DNA of 64,000 bases. Origin: Iris pallida (taxonomy: Eukaryota > Streptophyta > Magnoliopsida > Asparagales > Iridaceae). How positions within the stretch are numbered: position 1 is the stretch's first letter; every line of letters begins with the position of its first letter. A program made the translations under genes and the position numbers. The notes beneath the pieces were generated by a model, which was given only the letters and a program-made list of their open reading frames with translations, made no database searches and was not told where the DNA came from. The stretch is taken from contig JANAVB010010791.1 in assembly GCA_029216955.1 (NCBI GenBank), forward strand, positions 3,542,690 through 3,606,689. The letters are read 5' to 3'. Below, piece by piece: positions 1-10,180 of the stretch.

Positions 1-161
1 CTGATGACTTGCGCAAATGGATGAGTTGGCGTAGCTGGATACTTTGCGCGTGTAGGCTACATTAGCGCAATTTGATGCTATGCATATAACGCAATCTGAC
101 TCTTGCACAATTTGCTGATTTTTGAACAGACTCACTGAATTCTGTCTTTTTGTTTGATGCA
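1..161. repeat. TGCGCA-rich sequence, possible edge of the Tat 3' LTR
   Basis: No gene is seen. The stretch contains several GCGCA/GCGCAATTTG-type motifs resembling those at 14640-15145, where the inferred 5' LTR of the same element lies. GCACAATTTG occurs in both places. It ends with a pyrimidine-rich run and ATGCAG, which could also serve as a splice acceptor for the adjacent PMD gene. Assignment to the LTR is inference from position and motif similarity. Confidence 0.4.
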
Positions 162-3100
162 GTCAATCTCAGGGAAGACCCAGAATATGAGATCTTTACA
201 GGGACTCTGGCTGAACCGAAATTTAAGGAGGATCTGTCCCATGTGATATTTCCTCAGTATGCCCTGCCATCTTCTCGACAGGCCATTCTAACAGCACAGG
301 ATAATGAGACATTGCTAAGTCTGATGAACGGGCAGCCTTTGCAAACTGCTGACGCCGTTACTCATAAGAAGCCTCTGTTTCTATTTGGTGAGGATCTTGA
401 TAAGAGTTCTCAGCCAAGGCCTCGAGTTGAACAAAGACTCTTTCAGAGAGGCAAGAAAAGGATACTGTTACCAGACATTTGCAGGTGCCTCCCCCTATCT
501 CGCTATGCTCATGCGAGTTATCCCAGGAGGATGGACTAGGATATTACTCCTCTCCAGCAAGCCAGAACAGGAAATATTTGTGTGAAGAAAGGACCGAATA
601 ACAAGGATATGTTCTATAGCTCCTCTGAGCGTCACAGTTCCTTGCTCAGAGGATTGAAGCCCGACTGCATTCCACCGGAGAACTCCTCCCTGCTGCTGCC
701 ATTTAGAACACCGATCTTTGCGAATGAATTTGCGAAGGTTGAGGGAAGATATCCGGATCAGGACATCCGATTGACAGGTCTGGTGAACCCAGATAACAAA
801 AGATGGAACTGCATAGCTAATTAGATATTGGTTCAGTTCGAAGAGAAGATCAAAGAGATTGAGCTGTACCAGGCGGTATACTCTACCGTATACGGATTCC
901 ACCCCAACCCTCATCTGTTTCTCGCATTAGCGGAGAGGTACAACTTTAGGACAGGGACTTTCATGATGCCCTGTGGAGAGATTGGACTGGCTCTTCATAG
1001 GATGAAGTATATCTCGAGCTTGCCAATGGGGGAATTCTCCTATGAAGAATTTGTTCCAACTAATGACGAGTTGGACCGACTTCATCGGGAGAATGCTGAT
1101 ATGGTGGCCGTTTTTGAAGAACTGTTGTGCCACTATAAGATTTGCTCCATGTATTACAAGAGTGGTTCCTCTGGCACTTGCTACTCGTCAAAGTGGTTGC
1201 CCTATCTCTTCCTAAACCACATCATGGAGAAGAAGACTAAGGAGCACGATACGTGCAACCCTACCTTCTTCAAACCACTCAGCGATAGTGAGGTGATAGG
1301 ATTGATGGAGAAAAATAAGGAAATGGACATCAAGGTTGATGATGAACTTCAATATCTTCCTTTCAAGACAGGAGATATTATTGAAAGTTTCATAAGAATG
1401 GGCTATAGGCCCATGTCAAAGGAAGCCCAGCTGGCGGGTTTCCTCACCTACTGGCTCCGACGATTCGTCATCCCTGGAGTGAGTGCCGTAGATCGCTTCC
1501 ATCGCGGCGTGCTCTTTCCTGCCGTCCGTTTAGTCTTTGGCTATCGGATGGATCTGCTATCGGCGATGACCTGCCGAGTGAACGCTGGCCTCCGCCTGTT
1601 TGTAGATTCAATGCTCAAAGGAAAAGGCGAGAAAGGGAACTTCCCTCGGCTGGAGCTTTCCTACACTTATTTGTTTGGATGGTTGCTTCTGCACTATCTT
1701 TCATTGATGAACCCCGATATGGGGACGGTCAGCGGAAGCTTCTTGCGAAGATTCTCCAAGAGTAAATGGATATACACCAGTCTAAGAGATTGCAGACGTG
1801 CTCTGAATCTCGGAAAGGGGTAGAATTTCTACTGTGTTCCCCCTCCAACTGGCTATGAACATATGTCTGCAAATCTGGTTGATCTTGGGAGACAGCCTTT
1901 GGGTCGTGCAGTATTTGATTGGATGAAGACAATTAGGCCGTCACACCTGGTTTATAGATTTGAAGATGAATGTTATTTGGAACCCTATCTTCCCAGCCGC
2001 TTTGCCCGTCAATTCGGCTACGACCAATTCCACGTGGGTAACGCCATAACGTGCCTACAAGGAAAAGGCTATCTGATTGATGGAGCCCAGGCATGGGCTT
2101 ATTTTAATGCTCGAGATACCAGAACAATATTCTCAATACCGACAAAGAGCGACCATGGCCCGCGGATGCTGTACACATATTTAATCTTCTACACATCGGC
2201 GAATACCTTTGCCAAGAACTTTAGTCTCGCCGACAGCTTCACGACAGCGACCAGATTGAAGAAAGGAGCAACTGTTGTGTTGGCTCCTGGCAACGAGGAA
2301 GAGCGTGAACCGGCCGATGCACCGTTGGAAGCTTCAAGGGAAGCCAACTTCCCGGAAGAAGTCAACGAACCATTGCGCATCTCTTTGAAAGTTGTCAAAT
2401 CTCCAGCCAAGGAGAGGAAGAGGAGGATAGATGAACCTTCTTCTCCAGTTGCGAAGAAGAGGCTTGTCTTGGAACCTTCAGAAAGTTTACGACCTGATCA
2501 CAATCTCGGCAGCAGGCCGAATCAATTCAAAGAGAAGAGGCGGCGACCCCGACCTCTATCCAAAGACAAGACAATGTTATAGATGTAGAGAGTCCAGAGA
2601 GACCTCTACATAGAAACAAAATAGTCTTTCGAAGAAAGAAGGTAGTCACTCCTCGACCTATGTCATCGGTCGTGGCTAGTGCTATTGCTGGAGTTATAAT
2701 GTCATCTCCTACACCCGCCCCTGAACCTGAAGCTTTCAGCCCAGAAAGGAGGGATGAGGCTGTAGAGACCATGGAGGAAGCCGTAGAAAAAGAGGATGAA
2801 GAGGTGCGATCTCCTACACTTGCAGTGGAGATGACCCAGCTTCCGGCTACACCAAGAACACTTCGTGATGAAGAGGATCGATTAATGATCGATGCTCTGA
2901 ATGACTGTGACTTCGACCTCCAGGATAATGTTGATCCGGCCGCTGCAACTGACAGTGAAGAAGCACCAGAAGACAGTATGAGTAATGAAAACACATCAAC
3001 AGAAGCTGTTGATGATACTTTAAATCCAGAAGAGGACGCTAATATCCATGTATCCTCGGAAGCTGTTGATGACACGCTAAATCCTGAAGAGGATGTTGAG

Positions 3101-3173
3101 GTGCATGTGTCTCCAGAAAAGAATACAGGTGAAGAAGTAGCACCTGAGGAAACTACTACTGCTGATCCCAAAG

Positions 3174-3243
3174 GTATTAAATGATATTATCAACCTTCTT
3201 TTTATAGATTAAATAGCTGACATCTATATTTTTATTCATGCAG
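3174..3243 (+). other. Intron 1 of the antisense PMD gene
   Basis: A 70-base GT-AG intron, AT-rich, with acceptor ATTCATGCAG. Splicing joins AAA-G to AA-CTT and keeps the frame open through 3432. Unspliced, the frame hits TGA at 3182. Confidence 0.75.
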
Positions 3244-3432
3244 AACTTGAATCTTTCCCAGTTCCTCCCACATGCACTGATATAGTGCCAAAAACGGCGA
3301 TAGCTAGTGGTAGCCAACATTTTTCGGGCGACTCTGAGGCAGGTATTAGCCAGACAGTAATGTCTGAGGCTACTTCTGCTAGGTTGGAACCTGTGCCAAC
3401 AGATGACAGACTTGTCCCCGGACCTAGCAATG

Positions 3433-3510
3433 GTAAGATTGCCCTCACTTTTGATCCTTCTTGATAGTTGCTAATGACAGTCAACTGATTGTGTTTGTTA
3501 AATTTTGCAG
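3433..3510 (+). other. Intron 2 of the antisense PMD gene
   Basis: A 78-base intron with donor G/GTAAGATT and a strong acceptor AAATTTTGCAG. It is phase 1, like intron 1. Joining AAT-G to AG-GAA continues the reading frame into the next block. Confidence 0.8.
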
Positions 3511-4433
3511 AGGAACACTTGGGAGGGGCTACTAGTTCTACCATGGCTCCATTATCTAGAGAGACCTCCACCCACATACAAGAAGCTGAACATCCATCTG
3601 CACAGGCGTCTGCTGCTGCTTCGACGTCTATGGGAGTAGCTGCTACTCCTGGTGCCATTGCCACCAACAGATTCATCATCGGTTCCTTTACCAATCTTTT
3701 CTTCAGTTCTCTAGGACCCTTAGTAGAGAGGATAATGGGGAGAGAAGACATTGGTTTCACAACCGTTAGGGGTCCAACCTCCTATCTGATAGCTGCCATC
3801 CGGAATCAAGGTGATGAAGCGTAAGCTGCTTACCTTGAGCACATCTTGGATGAGCTAGAGGAGTCGGTTAAGATCTACAAAGATCTGAATCGGGGGGAGG
3901 TGGAGCCTTTGGTACAGGCCGAGTTTGAGAGGATGTCACAGGAGGTTGTAGTTGCGAAAGTTGATCTCCAAGTTCTCTTGGACACTTTCTCTACTAAGTC
4001 TGCTGAGTATAATTCCCAAGTGGAAACAATAGCATCTGTTGCTGAGGAGAAGGAGAGAAAAGTTGTTGAGCTGTAAGCAGAATCTGCCCGTCTTCAGGAA
4101 GAGTTAAGACTTATTCAGCTTGCTCTGGAAGATGAGGTCACACAACATCAGGCTACAGTTCAACAACTAGACGCTCTGACCCAGGAAAGAGATGAGTATG
4201 TCACAACTCATCAAGCTAAAATCTCTCGCAGACTAGTAATCATGCCATCTTTCGATGATAAGTCTGGGATGGAGGAAGCTAGGAGGCGAGTGATGGACTC
4301 TCGTGAGGAGAGACTACAAACTTTAAAGCAGCAGATGACTAGCTTAATGACCCCGCCAGCAGAATGAGAAAGACTTTTTGTATCTTCAATTTTTTTGTGA
4401 CATGTAATTTTGTAATGTCTTTCAATTTTGATC

Positions 4434-4439
4434 AATAAA
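4434..4439 (+). promoter_or_regulatory. Poly(A) signal of the PMD gene
   Basis: AATAAA lies 67 bases past the final stop at 4367, in a T-rich stretch with TGTAAT just upstream. This is the expected place for a plant polyadenylation signal on the plus strand. Confidence 0.5.
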
Positions 4440-4669
4440 AAGACATTTTCTTCGTGGCTCTATTATTTATTGCATATCTTATTCAGATATAAATAATAGC
4501 GATAGAAAATATATTCAGAGGTGTAAGACATGATATATTTCTTGATTTTTAGAAAATAATTATATTCAATTATATCTGCTCAAAGGTAATGTGGACATGG
4601 CAGAATATAATTTATTGAATATCATTATTTCAGTAGACAACTTAATCAAGGATGACAAGTTGCTGATAT

Positions 4670-5010
4670 GAACGAAATGGATGAATCGTCAAAATGTGTG
4701 AACGAAATGAATCGTCAGGATGAACGGATGGACCGTCAAATGAATGTAATGAACGGATGAACTGTCAGATAAATGAAATAAACGGGCGAACCGTCAAATG
4801 AATGTAATGAACGGGCGAACCGTCAGATGATTGTGAATGAACGGGTGAACCGTCGGATGACTGTAATGAACGGATAAACCGTCGGATGAATGTAATAAAC
4901 GGGCGAACCGTCAGATAGATGTAATGAACGGTCGAACCGTCGGGTGAATATAATGAACGGGCAAACCGTCGGATGAATATGATGAACGGATAAACCGTCG
5001 GATGAATGTG
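4670..5010. repeat. 29-bp minisatellite
   Basis: About ten to eleven tandem units of near 29 bp, each with GAACGG(G/A) followed by GAACCGTC and ATGAATGTAAT. Variation between units is substitutional, with one 30-bp unit and degenerate leading units. The array lies between the PMD gene poly(A) signal and the TATA box of the next small gene. Tandem arrays in the pol-to-3'-LTR region are known in Tat-lineage elements. Confidence 0.9.
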
Positions 5011-5037
5011 TCGCTTCATTATCTCATAAATTTCTGT

Positions 5038-5047
5038 CTATAAATAG
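5038..5047 (+). promoter_or_regulatory. TATA box of the small antisense gene
   Basis: CTATAAATAG begins 56 bases before the ATG at 5094, a plausible core promoter spacing for a plant gene with a short leader. It follows directly after the minisatellite. Confidence 0.6.
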
Positions 5048-5093
5048 AACAGAAAGTCAGATGGAATAATCACTTTCACTTTTCAACATAAAG

Positions 5094-5417
5094 ATGTCGT
5101 CTGGAGATGCATCCAAGAAGGCTGAAATTGCTCCGAAGGTTGAAGCGGTTACTGAAGAACGTCCAGTCGAGCCGACCCAGCCAAAGCAGACAGAGGCAGG
5201 CGAAGGTTCGTCTGTACCCAAGCCGCCAAAGGACATCTTGGACTTCCTCCTTGAACCAGGGACGACAGAGGAAGTGGAGGCCATGAGGATGGCTGCTTGC
5301 AAATTCCTGGTGGGTTCGAGCAAAGATGTTCTTGGCTCTTTTGTTGATTATGTTTTTGAGAAGGACGGTAGTGGTCCTCGTCCCAATTTTGAGAAGGATG
5401 ATAGTGACCTTCCTTGA
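5094..5417 (+). CDS. Small acidic protein of unknown function, antisense to the Tat element
   Basis: Intact 107-residue frame with ATG in context AAAGATGTCG. The N-terminal half (residues 1-45) is rich in Glu, Pro, Lys and Ala and probably disordered. Residues 48-80 (DILDFLLEPGTTEEVEAMRM and following) could form helices. The tail is acidic. I recognise no family. It stands after a TATA box and converges on the integrase reading frame, with only 84 bases between the two stops. It is the only unbroken coding frame of the antisense module. It may be an accessory protein of the element or a remnant of a captured gene. Confidence 0.5.
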   Translation: MSSGDASKKAEIAPKVEAVTEERPVEPTQPKQTEAGEGSSVPKPPKDILDFLLEPGTTEEVEAMRMAACKFLVGSSKDVLGSFVDYVFEKDGSGPRPNFEKDDSDLP

Positions 5418-5501
5418 TATTATGTACTATCATTCATGATGAAATAGAATCAAATTTTATTTATGAACTTGTCTGATGATTACAAGCAGTATCTTTTACA
5501 T

Positions 5502-6668
5502 TTATACATAATACTTTTTTAGAAACTTGCCATTGATGGGCATCATTGCAACTCGACCGTCTAGCTCAGAAAGTTGATAGGCTCCATTTGAGAAGACTTT
5601 GCTCACAATGTAAGGCCCTTCCCACTTCACATCAAACTTGCCCTTGCTCATATGAGTCATAGTCATAGGACGTCTAACAGTTAAAACGAGCTCTCCTTTC
5701 TGAAAGGCTCTGACCTTAACTTTGCGATTGAAAGTCTTCGAGATGCGGGCTTGGTATAACTCAATATGTTGTTGAGCCAATAGCCGCTTCTCGTCGAGCG
5801 CTTCTAATTCTTGGAGTCGAAGAAGGTCGTTGTTCTCTGTAGTGAGTTCGTTGGCGATGGCAATCCTTAAAGATGGAATTTGAAGTTCCAGGGGTAGAAC
5901 TGCTTCACAGCCGTACACCAGAGAGAAGGGTGTACAGCCTGTGGGGTTGCGGACCGTAGTACGGTATGCCCAAAGACATTCTCTAAGCTTTTCACTCCAG
6001 TTTTGTTTGTTAGTAGACACAAACTTTTTAAGGAGCTTGATGATAGTCTTGTTGAAAGCTTCAGTCAAGCCATTAGCAGCAGGATTGTAGGCTGTCGAAG
6101 CGACATTGTCAATCCGGTGATCGTCACAGAACCTTATGAACTTTTGGCTGATGAACTGAGGTCCATTATCGTGGATGATTCGTCGAGGTACACCAAATCT
6201 ATAGATGACATGATGTTTGACGAAGTTGATGACACTGCTGGTCTTGACTTCAGCCAAGGGTATAGCTTCAGCCCATTTGGAGAAGTAGTCGGTTATCGCC
6301 AGTATGAACCGATGTCCTCTAGAAAAAGGAGGATTGATGGGACCTATAACGTCCATGCCCCAAGCTTCAAAAGGCTAGGAAGCAGCAGTCGGATGAAGGA
6401 ATTCCGACGGTTGATGAATGAAATCTGCGTGGATTTGACAAGCTCGATATTTCCTTACATATTCGATGGCATCAGATACCATAGAGGGCCAGTAGTAACC
6501 CATGCGTCGGATACGATCCTGTAGCTTAGGACCAGGTTGATGTGCTCCGCAGACACCGTCGTGAGCTTCACACAATAATTGCTTCACTTCATCACCAGCA
6601 AGACATCGCAAAAGTAGGCCGTCATAAGTCCGCCGGTAAAGAGTTTTGGTGGTCTGATTGTAGTAGAA
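5502..6668 (-). pseudogene. Tat-element integrase
   Basis: Carries out the DNA cutting and joining needed for insertion of the retrotransposon cDNA. The HHCC zinc-binding part is at 6611-6470 (EAHDGVCGAHQ, then CQIH in place of CxxC). The rve core follows. Counting from the ATG at 6356, the catalytic triad is D2, D63 and E99, giving the canonical D,D-35-E spacing. The protein ends with LKKYYV and has no chromodomain, as in Tat elements. A TAG at 6375 sits where SWPFEAWG is expected (TGG to TAG). A TGA at 6669 marks the junction with RNase H. The original product is a processed segment of the polyprotein. Confidence 0.88.
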
Positions 6669-7790
6669 TCACAGAGACCGCCGACGAATACTCGTAGCTT
6701 CCTTAGGATCTTCCGGGAGTATGTCATGAACTACGAAGTCGATGAAAGGAGTTCTCCAATCTTCACCGATAATATTGACTTCAGTAAAATTACTGAACTC
6801 AATATTACGATTGTTTTCGATGCAGAACAATTCCCGATTAGAGATAACCACCACCTGCTGTCTTTTGATAGGGATGGCTAAGACTGCTGCAAGATTGGCC
6901 AAAGCATCGGCTTCGATATTGTAAGCTCGTCGGACATATTCAATGAAGAAAGCTTTGAATGATGTAGCCATGCTGATTGCCGCTTCAAAGTAAGGCACTA
7001 GATCTTGATGGCGAACTTTATAAGTTCCTCTAACTTGGTTAACAACCAACTTGGAGTCACCATAAACTTTAAGATATTCAATGTCTAGTTGTTTAGCTAA
7101 CTGAAGACCAATAAGTAGAGCATTGTATTCTGCTACGTTGTTGGAGCAAGGTTCGTCTAAGGAATAGGATCTTTGAATAGTTGACCCGTCTGGAGAAACA
7201 AGTACAACTCCAACTCCTGCGACAATGGCACCATTAGGTCCAATCCTGGATGCACCATCAAAGAACGGACGCCAAGTAGGAAATTCTTTGATATTTGATT
7301 CCAATGTCTCGTCTGAAATTTCATCATAAAGTTTGGATGTCTCTGGAACAGGATGAGCCGCTAAGAAGTCTGCCAGTGCTTGACCTTTGACAGACTTTTG
7401 AGGAACATATACCATGTCATATTGGGCTAACAGAATGGCCCATGTAGCCAGCCGAGAATTGAGTGTGCTGGGTTTCTTCATCAGTACCCGAAGAGGATTA
7501 ACTCGGGATATGACATGAATAGTTTGGACAATGATGTAATACCGAGTCTTTTGAACAGCAAACATAAGAGCAAGGCATTCTTTTTCGACCGGACTATAAC
7601 GGTGTTCGGCACCAATCATAGTACGACTGAGATAATAGATGGCATGTTCATGGCCTTCTTTGTTCTTTTGGGCAAGTAAAGCACCCAATGAATGATCCAT
7701 AGCACGGACGTACATTAAGAATGGTATGCCTGAGATTGGTGGCACCAAGACTGGTGGGTTCATGAGATATCGCTTTATGTCGTCGAATGC
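6669..7790 (-). pseudogene. Tat-element RNase H plus archaeal-type RNase H (aRH)
   Basis: Two successive RNase H-like domains share one frame. The first (about 7760-7380) has the retrotransposon pattern ending in ALADFLAAH, with YLSRTM..AEHRYSPVEKE. The second (about 7275-6880) has FFDGASR..GAG(V)..SP, NNVAEYNALL, YGDSKLVVNQV and NIEADALANLA, giving D, E, D and D catalytic residues. Duplication of RNase H with an archaeal-type copy is established for the Tat clade and is the main reason for that placement. A TGA at 7791 replaces a probable CGA at the junction with RT. Confidence 0.88.
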
Positions 7791-10180
7791 TCATTGACAT
7801 TCTTCGATCCAAATGAAAGATACACCCTTCTTCATTAGTTGAGTAAATGGTCTGCAGCGTCCAGACAGATTCGAAATGAACCTCCTGATGTACGCAAGTC
7901 GACCTTGGAATCCTCGTAGCTCTTTTAGGTTGCGTGGAGGACGCATCTCTTGAATGGCTTTGATCTTCTCGGGATCCACGTGTATACCCTTAGAGGTAAT
8001 GACGAAGCCGAGAAATTTTCCACTAGAGACACCCAAGAATGACTTGGTGGGATTCATTTTGAGTTGATGTTGGCGTATGAGATTAAAGATAGTTCTCAAG
8101 TCTTGGATGTGATATTTCTTTAGACGACTTTTAACAGCAATATCATCAATGTAGCATTTGACAGTCTTGTGCAGATGATCTCGAAAGATGGTACTCATAG
8201 CTCTTTGGTAAGTTGCACCAGCATTTTTGAGACCAAATGGCATTACGGTATAGCAGTAGACTCCGCGAGGAGTGCGAAAAGAAGTATGTTTTTTATCTTT
8301 AGGATTCATCTGAATCTGATTGTATCCGAAGAATCCATCCATGAAAGATATTCGCTCGAACCCACAGGTGTTATCAATCATGACGTCCGTGATAGAAAGA
8401 GGAAATTCATCTTTTGGACAGGCTTCATTAAGATCCCGAAAGTCGATACAGACTCGAACTTTGCTGGATTTTTTCAGGACTGGAACAACATTGGCTACCC
8501 AATCTGGATGTTGTTCTTCTCGGATAAAGCCACAAGCGATAAGCTTTTTGACTTCATCGTCGATGGCATCCATCATTTCTGGTTTGAAGCGCCGTTGTTG
8601 CTGTTTGACCGATTTTGTATTAGACAAGATATTCAATTTGTAAGTAGCAACTTTGGGATCTAGACCTGGCATGTCTTCATAGCTCCAGGCAAAGACATCA
8701 ATGTATTCTTGAATAAGAAGAATTAATTTTTGCTTATCTGCCTCTGAAAGGTTCTTGCTGATGAATATTGGATGAGGGGACCCGCTCTTTCCTACATCAA
8801 TTTGAACTAATTGATCTTTGGTAGGAGGTTCTCGTTGTTCGAATCGGAGTTCCCATTGGGTATCCATTCGTTGAACCCAAGGATCTGTTTCGGGATTTTC
8901 TTCAATATCCTCGTCATAGCCTTCTGGAAGTTCAACGGAGACCATGTTAGAAGATACAATCATTCGATGAACTTGACCAATACTGGTGTCAGAATCCCAT
9001 GATCTGGAATCAGAAGAATTAGAGCGCTCTTCGCTATCGGATTCGGAGGCTGCTGGAGATAATACCGGAGGTGAAGAATATTCGAGACCTTTTTTGGTCC
9101 TGCTATAGTACATCTCTGATTTTTCTTTTGGAACAGCCGTACGGATAGGAGTTATTCTATCCTTGCCGTAGTTGAGACCATTCTTGAAGTCATAACCCAT
9201 CTTTCGAATGATGTCTTTTGATTGTTGACTGTAACGACGCAGTTGAAGATGCCCCGTATCGTTACTTTTGCTATCATCCGTATAACTGAATTTTTGTTCT
9301 AGTCCTTTACTAAAAAGTATTGGACTCTCGCCTCTCTTTCGAGAAGGGACAACAAAGTATGAATCCTCTGGGTGTTCGAGTAAGACTTCTGTTTGAAGAG
9401 ACTGTACTACTCCCATTATAAATGACCGAAAGCAATCTAACATATCCAAATAGCATTTAGCATGATAAATGACATCAGTATACTGGAAAGGAGATGCTTT
9501 TTCATTGATTTGTACATCTATATTTACAATAGGACCTTTAGCCTTAGCAGGCTTGGTCAGATTGATTACAAGAGGGGGAGAAGAAGAACGTGGAGGAGGA
9601 TTGGACTTATTACGACGGAGGTCGATAACAAGCGGCTCAGAAGAGGTGAGCTCCCTTTTATCCTTGTTATGAGATAAATCAATAACAAGTGGCTCAGAAG
9701 AGGTGAGCTGCCTTTTTTCCTTGTTACGACGTAAGTCAATAACAAGTGGCTCAGAAGAGGTGAGCTCCCTTTGATCCTGACCACCATCAGTTGATTGCTT
9801 CTGGACTGGCAAGTGAATAGCTAGTAGTTTGGAGGATTGAGGACGAGAAACACGCCGTTTGACAGGTATGATGAGAGTGTCATTAGGCACTGCTTCTTGT
9901 TCTTCTTCTGTGTCAAGAGACAGTACTACTTTCATGAACTCATCCTTGTACATACAAGCATCGTTGCAGTATGCTTCGACACCTTTGAAAGGATAGAGAT
10001 CAGCAACCTCCTTTTGAACCTCTCCATTGTCATCGACATATTTGAAACATTGATGGAGCGTCGAAGGAACAATGTTATGTTCATACAGGAATGGTCTTCC
10101 CAACAGAGCATTGTAAGAACAACCATGGTTGTCTATGATGTAGAAGATCACCTTTGTGCGGAGATTGCCTATTTGGAGTT
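7791..10180 (-). pseudogene. Tat-element reverse transcriptase with the C-terminal part of protease
   Basis: The 5' part (10151-10000) completes the protease fold with ALLGRPFLYEHN. A long low-complexity linker follows, including 57-bp repeats at about 9570-9780. RT proper begins near 8800 and shows KVRVCIDFRDLNEACPKD, MPFGLKNAGATYQRAM and the catalytic YIDD at 8142-8153. The linker between PR and RT is unusually long. The frame is offset by one from the upstream gag frame at about 10190-10200, consistent with loss of one base in a G run. YIDD is intact, so damage is by stops and shifts rather than loss of the active site. Confidence 0.87.
9570..9780 (-). repeat. 57-bp coding tandem repeat in the PR-RT linker
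   Basis: Three good copies and a degenerate fourth, starting near 9624, 9681 and 9738. Each translates to a 19-residue unit with the core SEPLVIDLRRNK and a KR-rich joint. The period is a multiple of three, so copy-number change leaves pol in frame. Confidence 0.85.

Larger units (their letters stand above)
163..4367 (+). pseudogene. Plant mobile domain (PMD) gene, spliced, antisense to the Tat element
   Basis: This gene lies opposite to gag-pol. From 163 to about 2570 one frame is broken only by stops at 537, 822 and 1821. It then shifts by one near 2570 and continues to a first intron at 3174. Two short GT-AG introns (3174-3243, 3433-3510), both in phase 1, join three coding blocks cleanly. 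The last block has stops at 3822 and 4074 and ends at 4367. The 900-1700 segment resembles the PMD family (PF10536), with an ALAERY..TGTF..P.GEI block and a later WLRRFVIPG..FP..RLVFGYR block. An acidic linker (2700-3170) and a coiled-coil-like Glu/Gln-rich tail (3840-4367) follow. PMD proteins (MAIN/MAIL1 in Arabidopsis) act in the nucleus, and PMDs are also known inside transposons. A first exon may lie upstream of 163. Another frame around 440-585 also looks protein-like, so the N-terminus is uncertain. Confidence 0.7.

Noticed and set aside
385..585. Alternative frame at the PMD gene N-terminus
   Set aside because: It looks partly protein-like, but the main frame is the only one that continues to 1823 and beyond. 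I kept it as a note on a possible frameshift only.
4670..5010. CRISPR-like array
   Set aside because: Units are contiguous and similar throughout, with no unique spacers; the surrounding DNA is a plant retrotransposon.
6003..6524. 173-codon plus-strand frame
   Set aside because: Mirror of the conserved integrase on the other strand.
8169..8663. 164-codon plus-strand frame
   Set aside because: Antisense shadow of the conserved RT, which has the YIDD motif on the minus strand.
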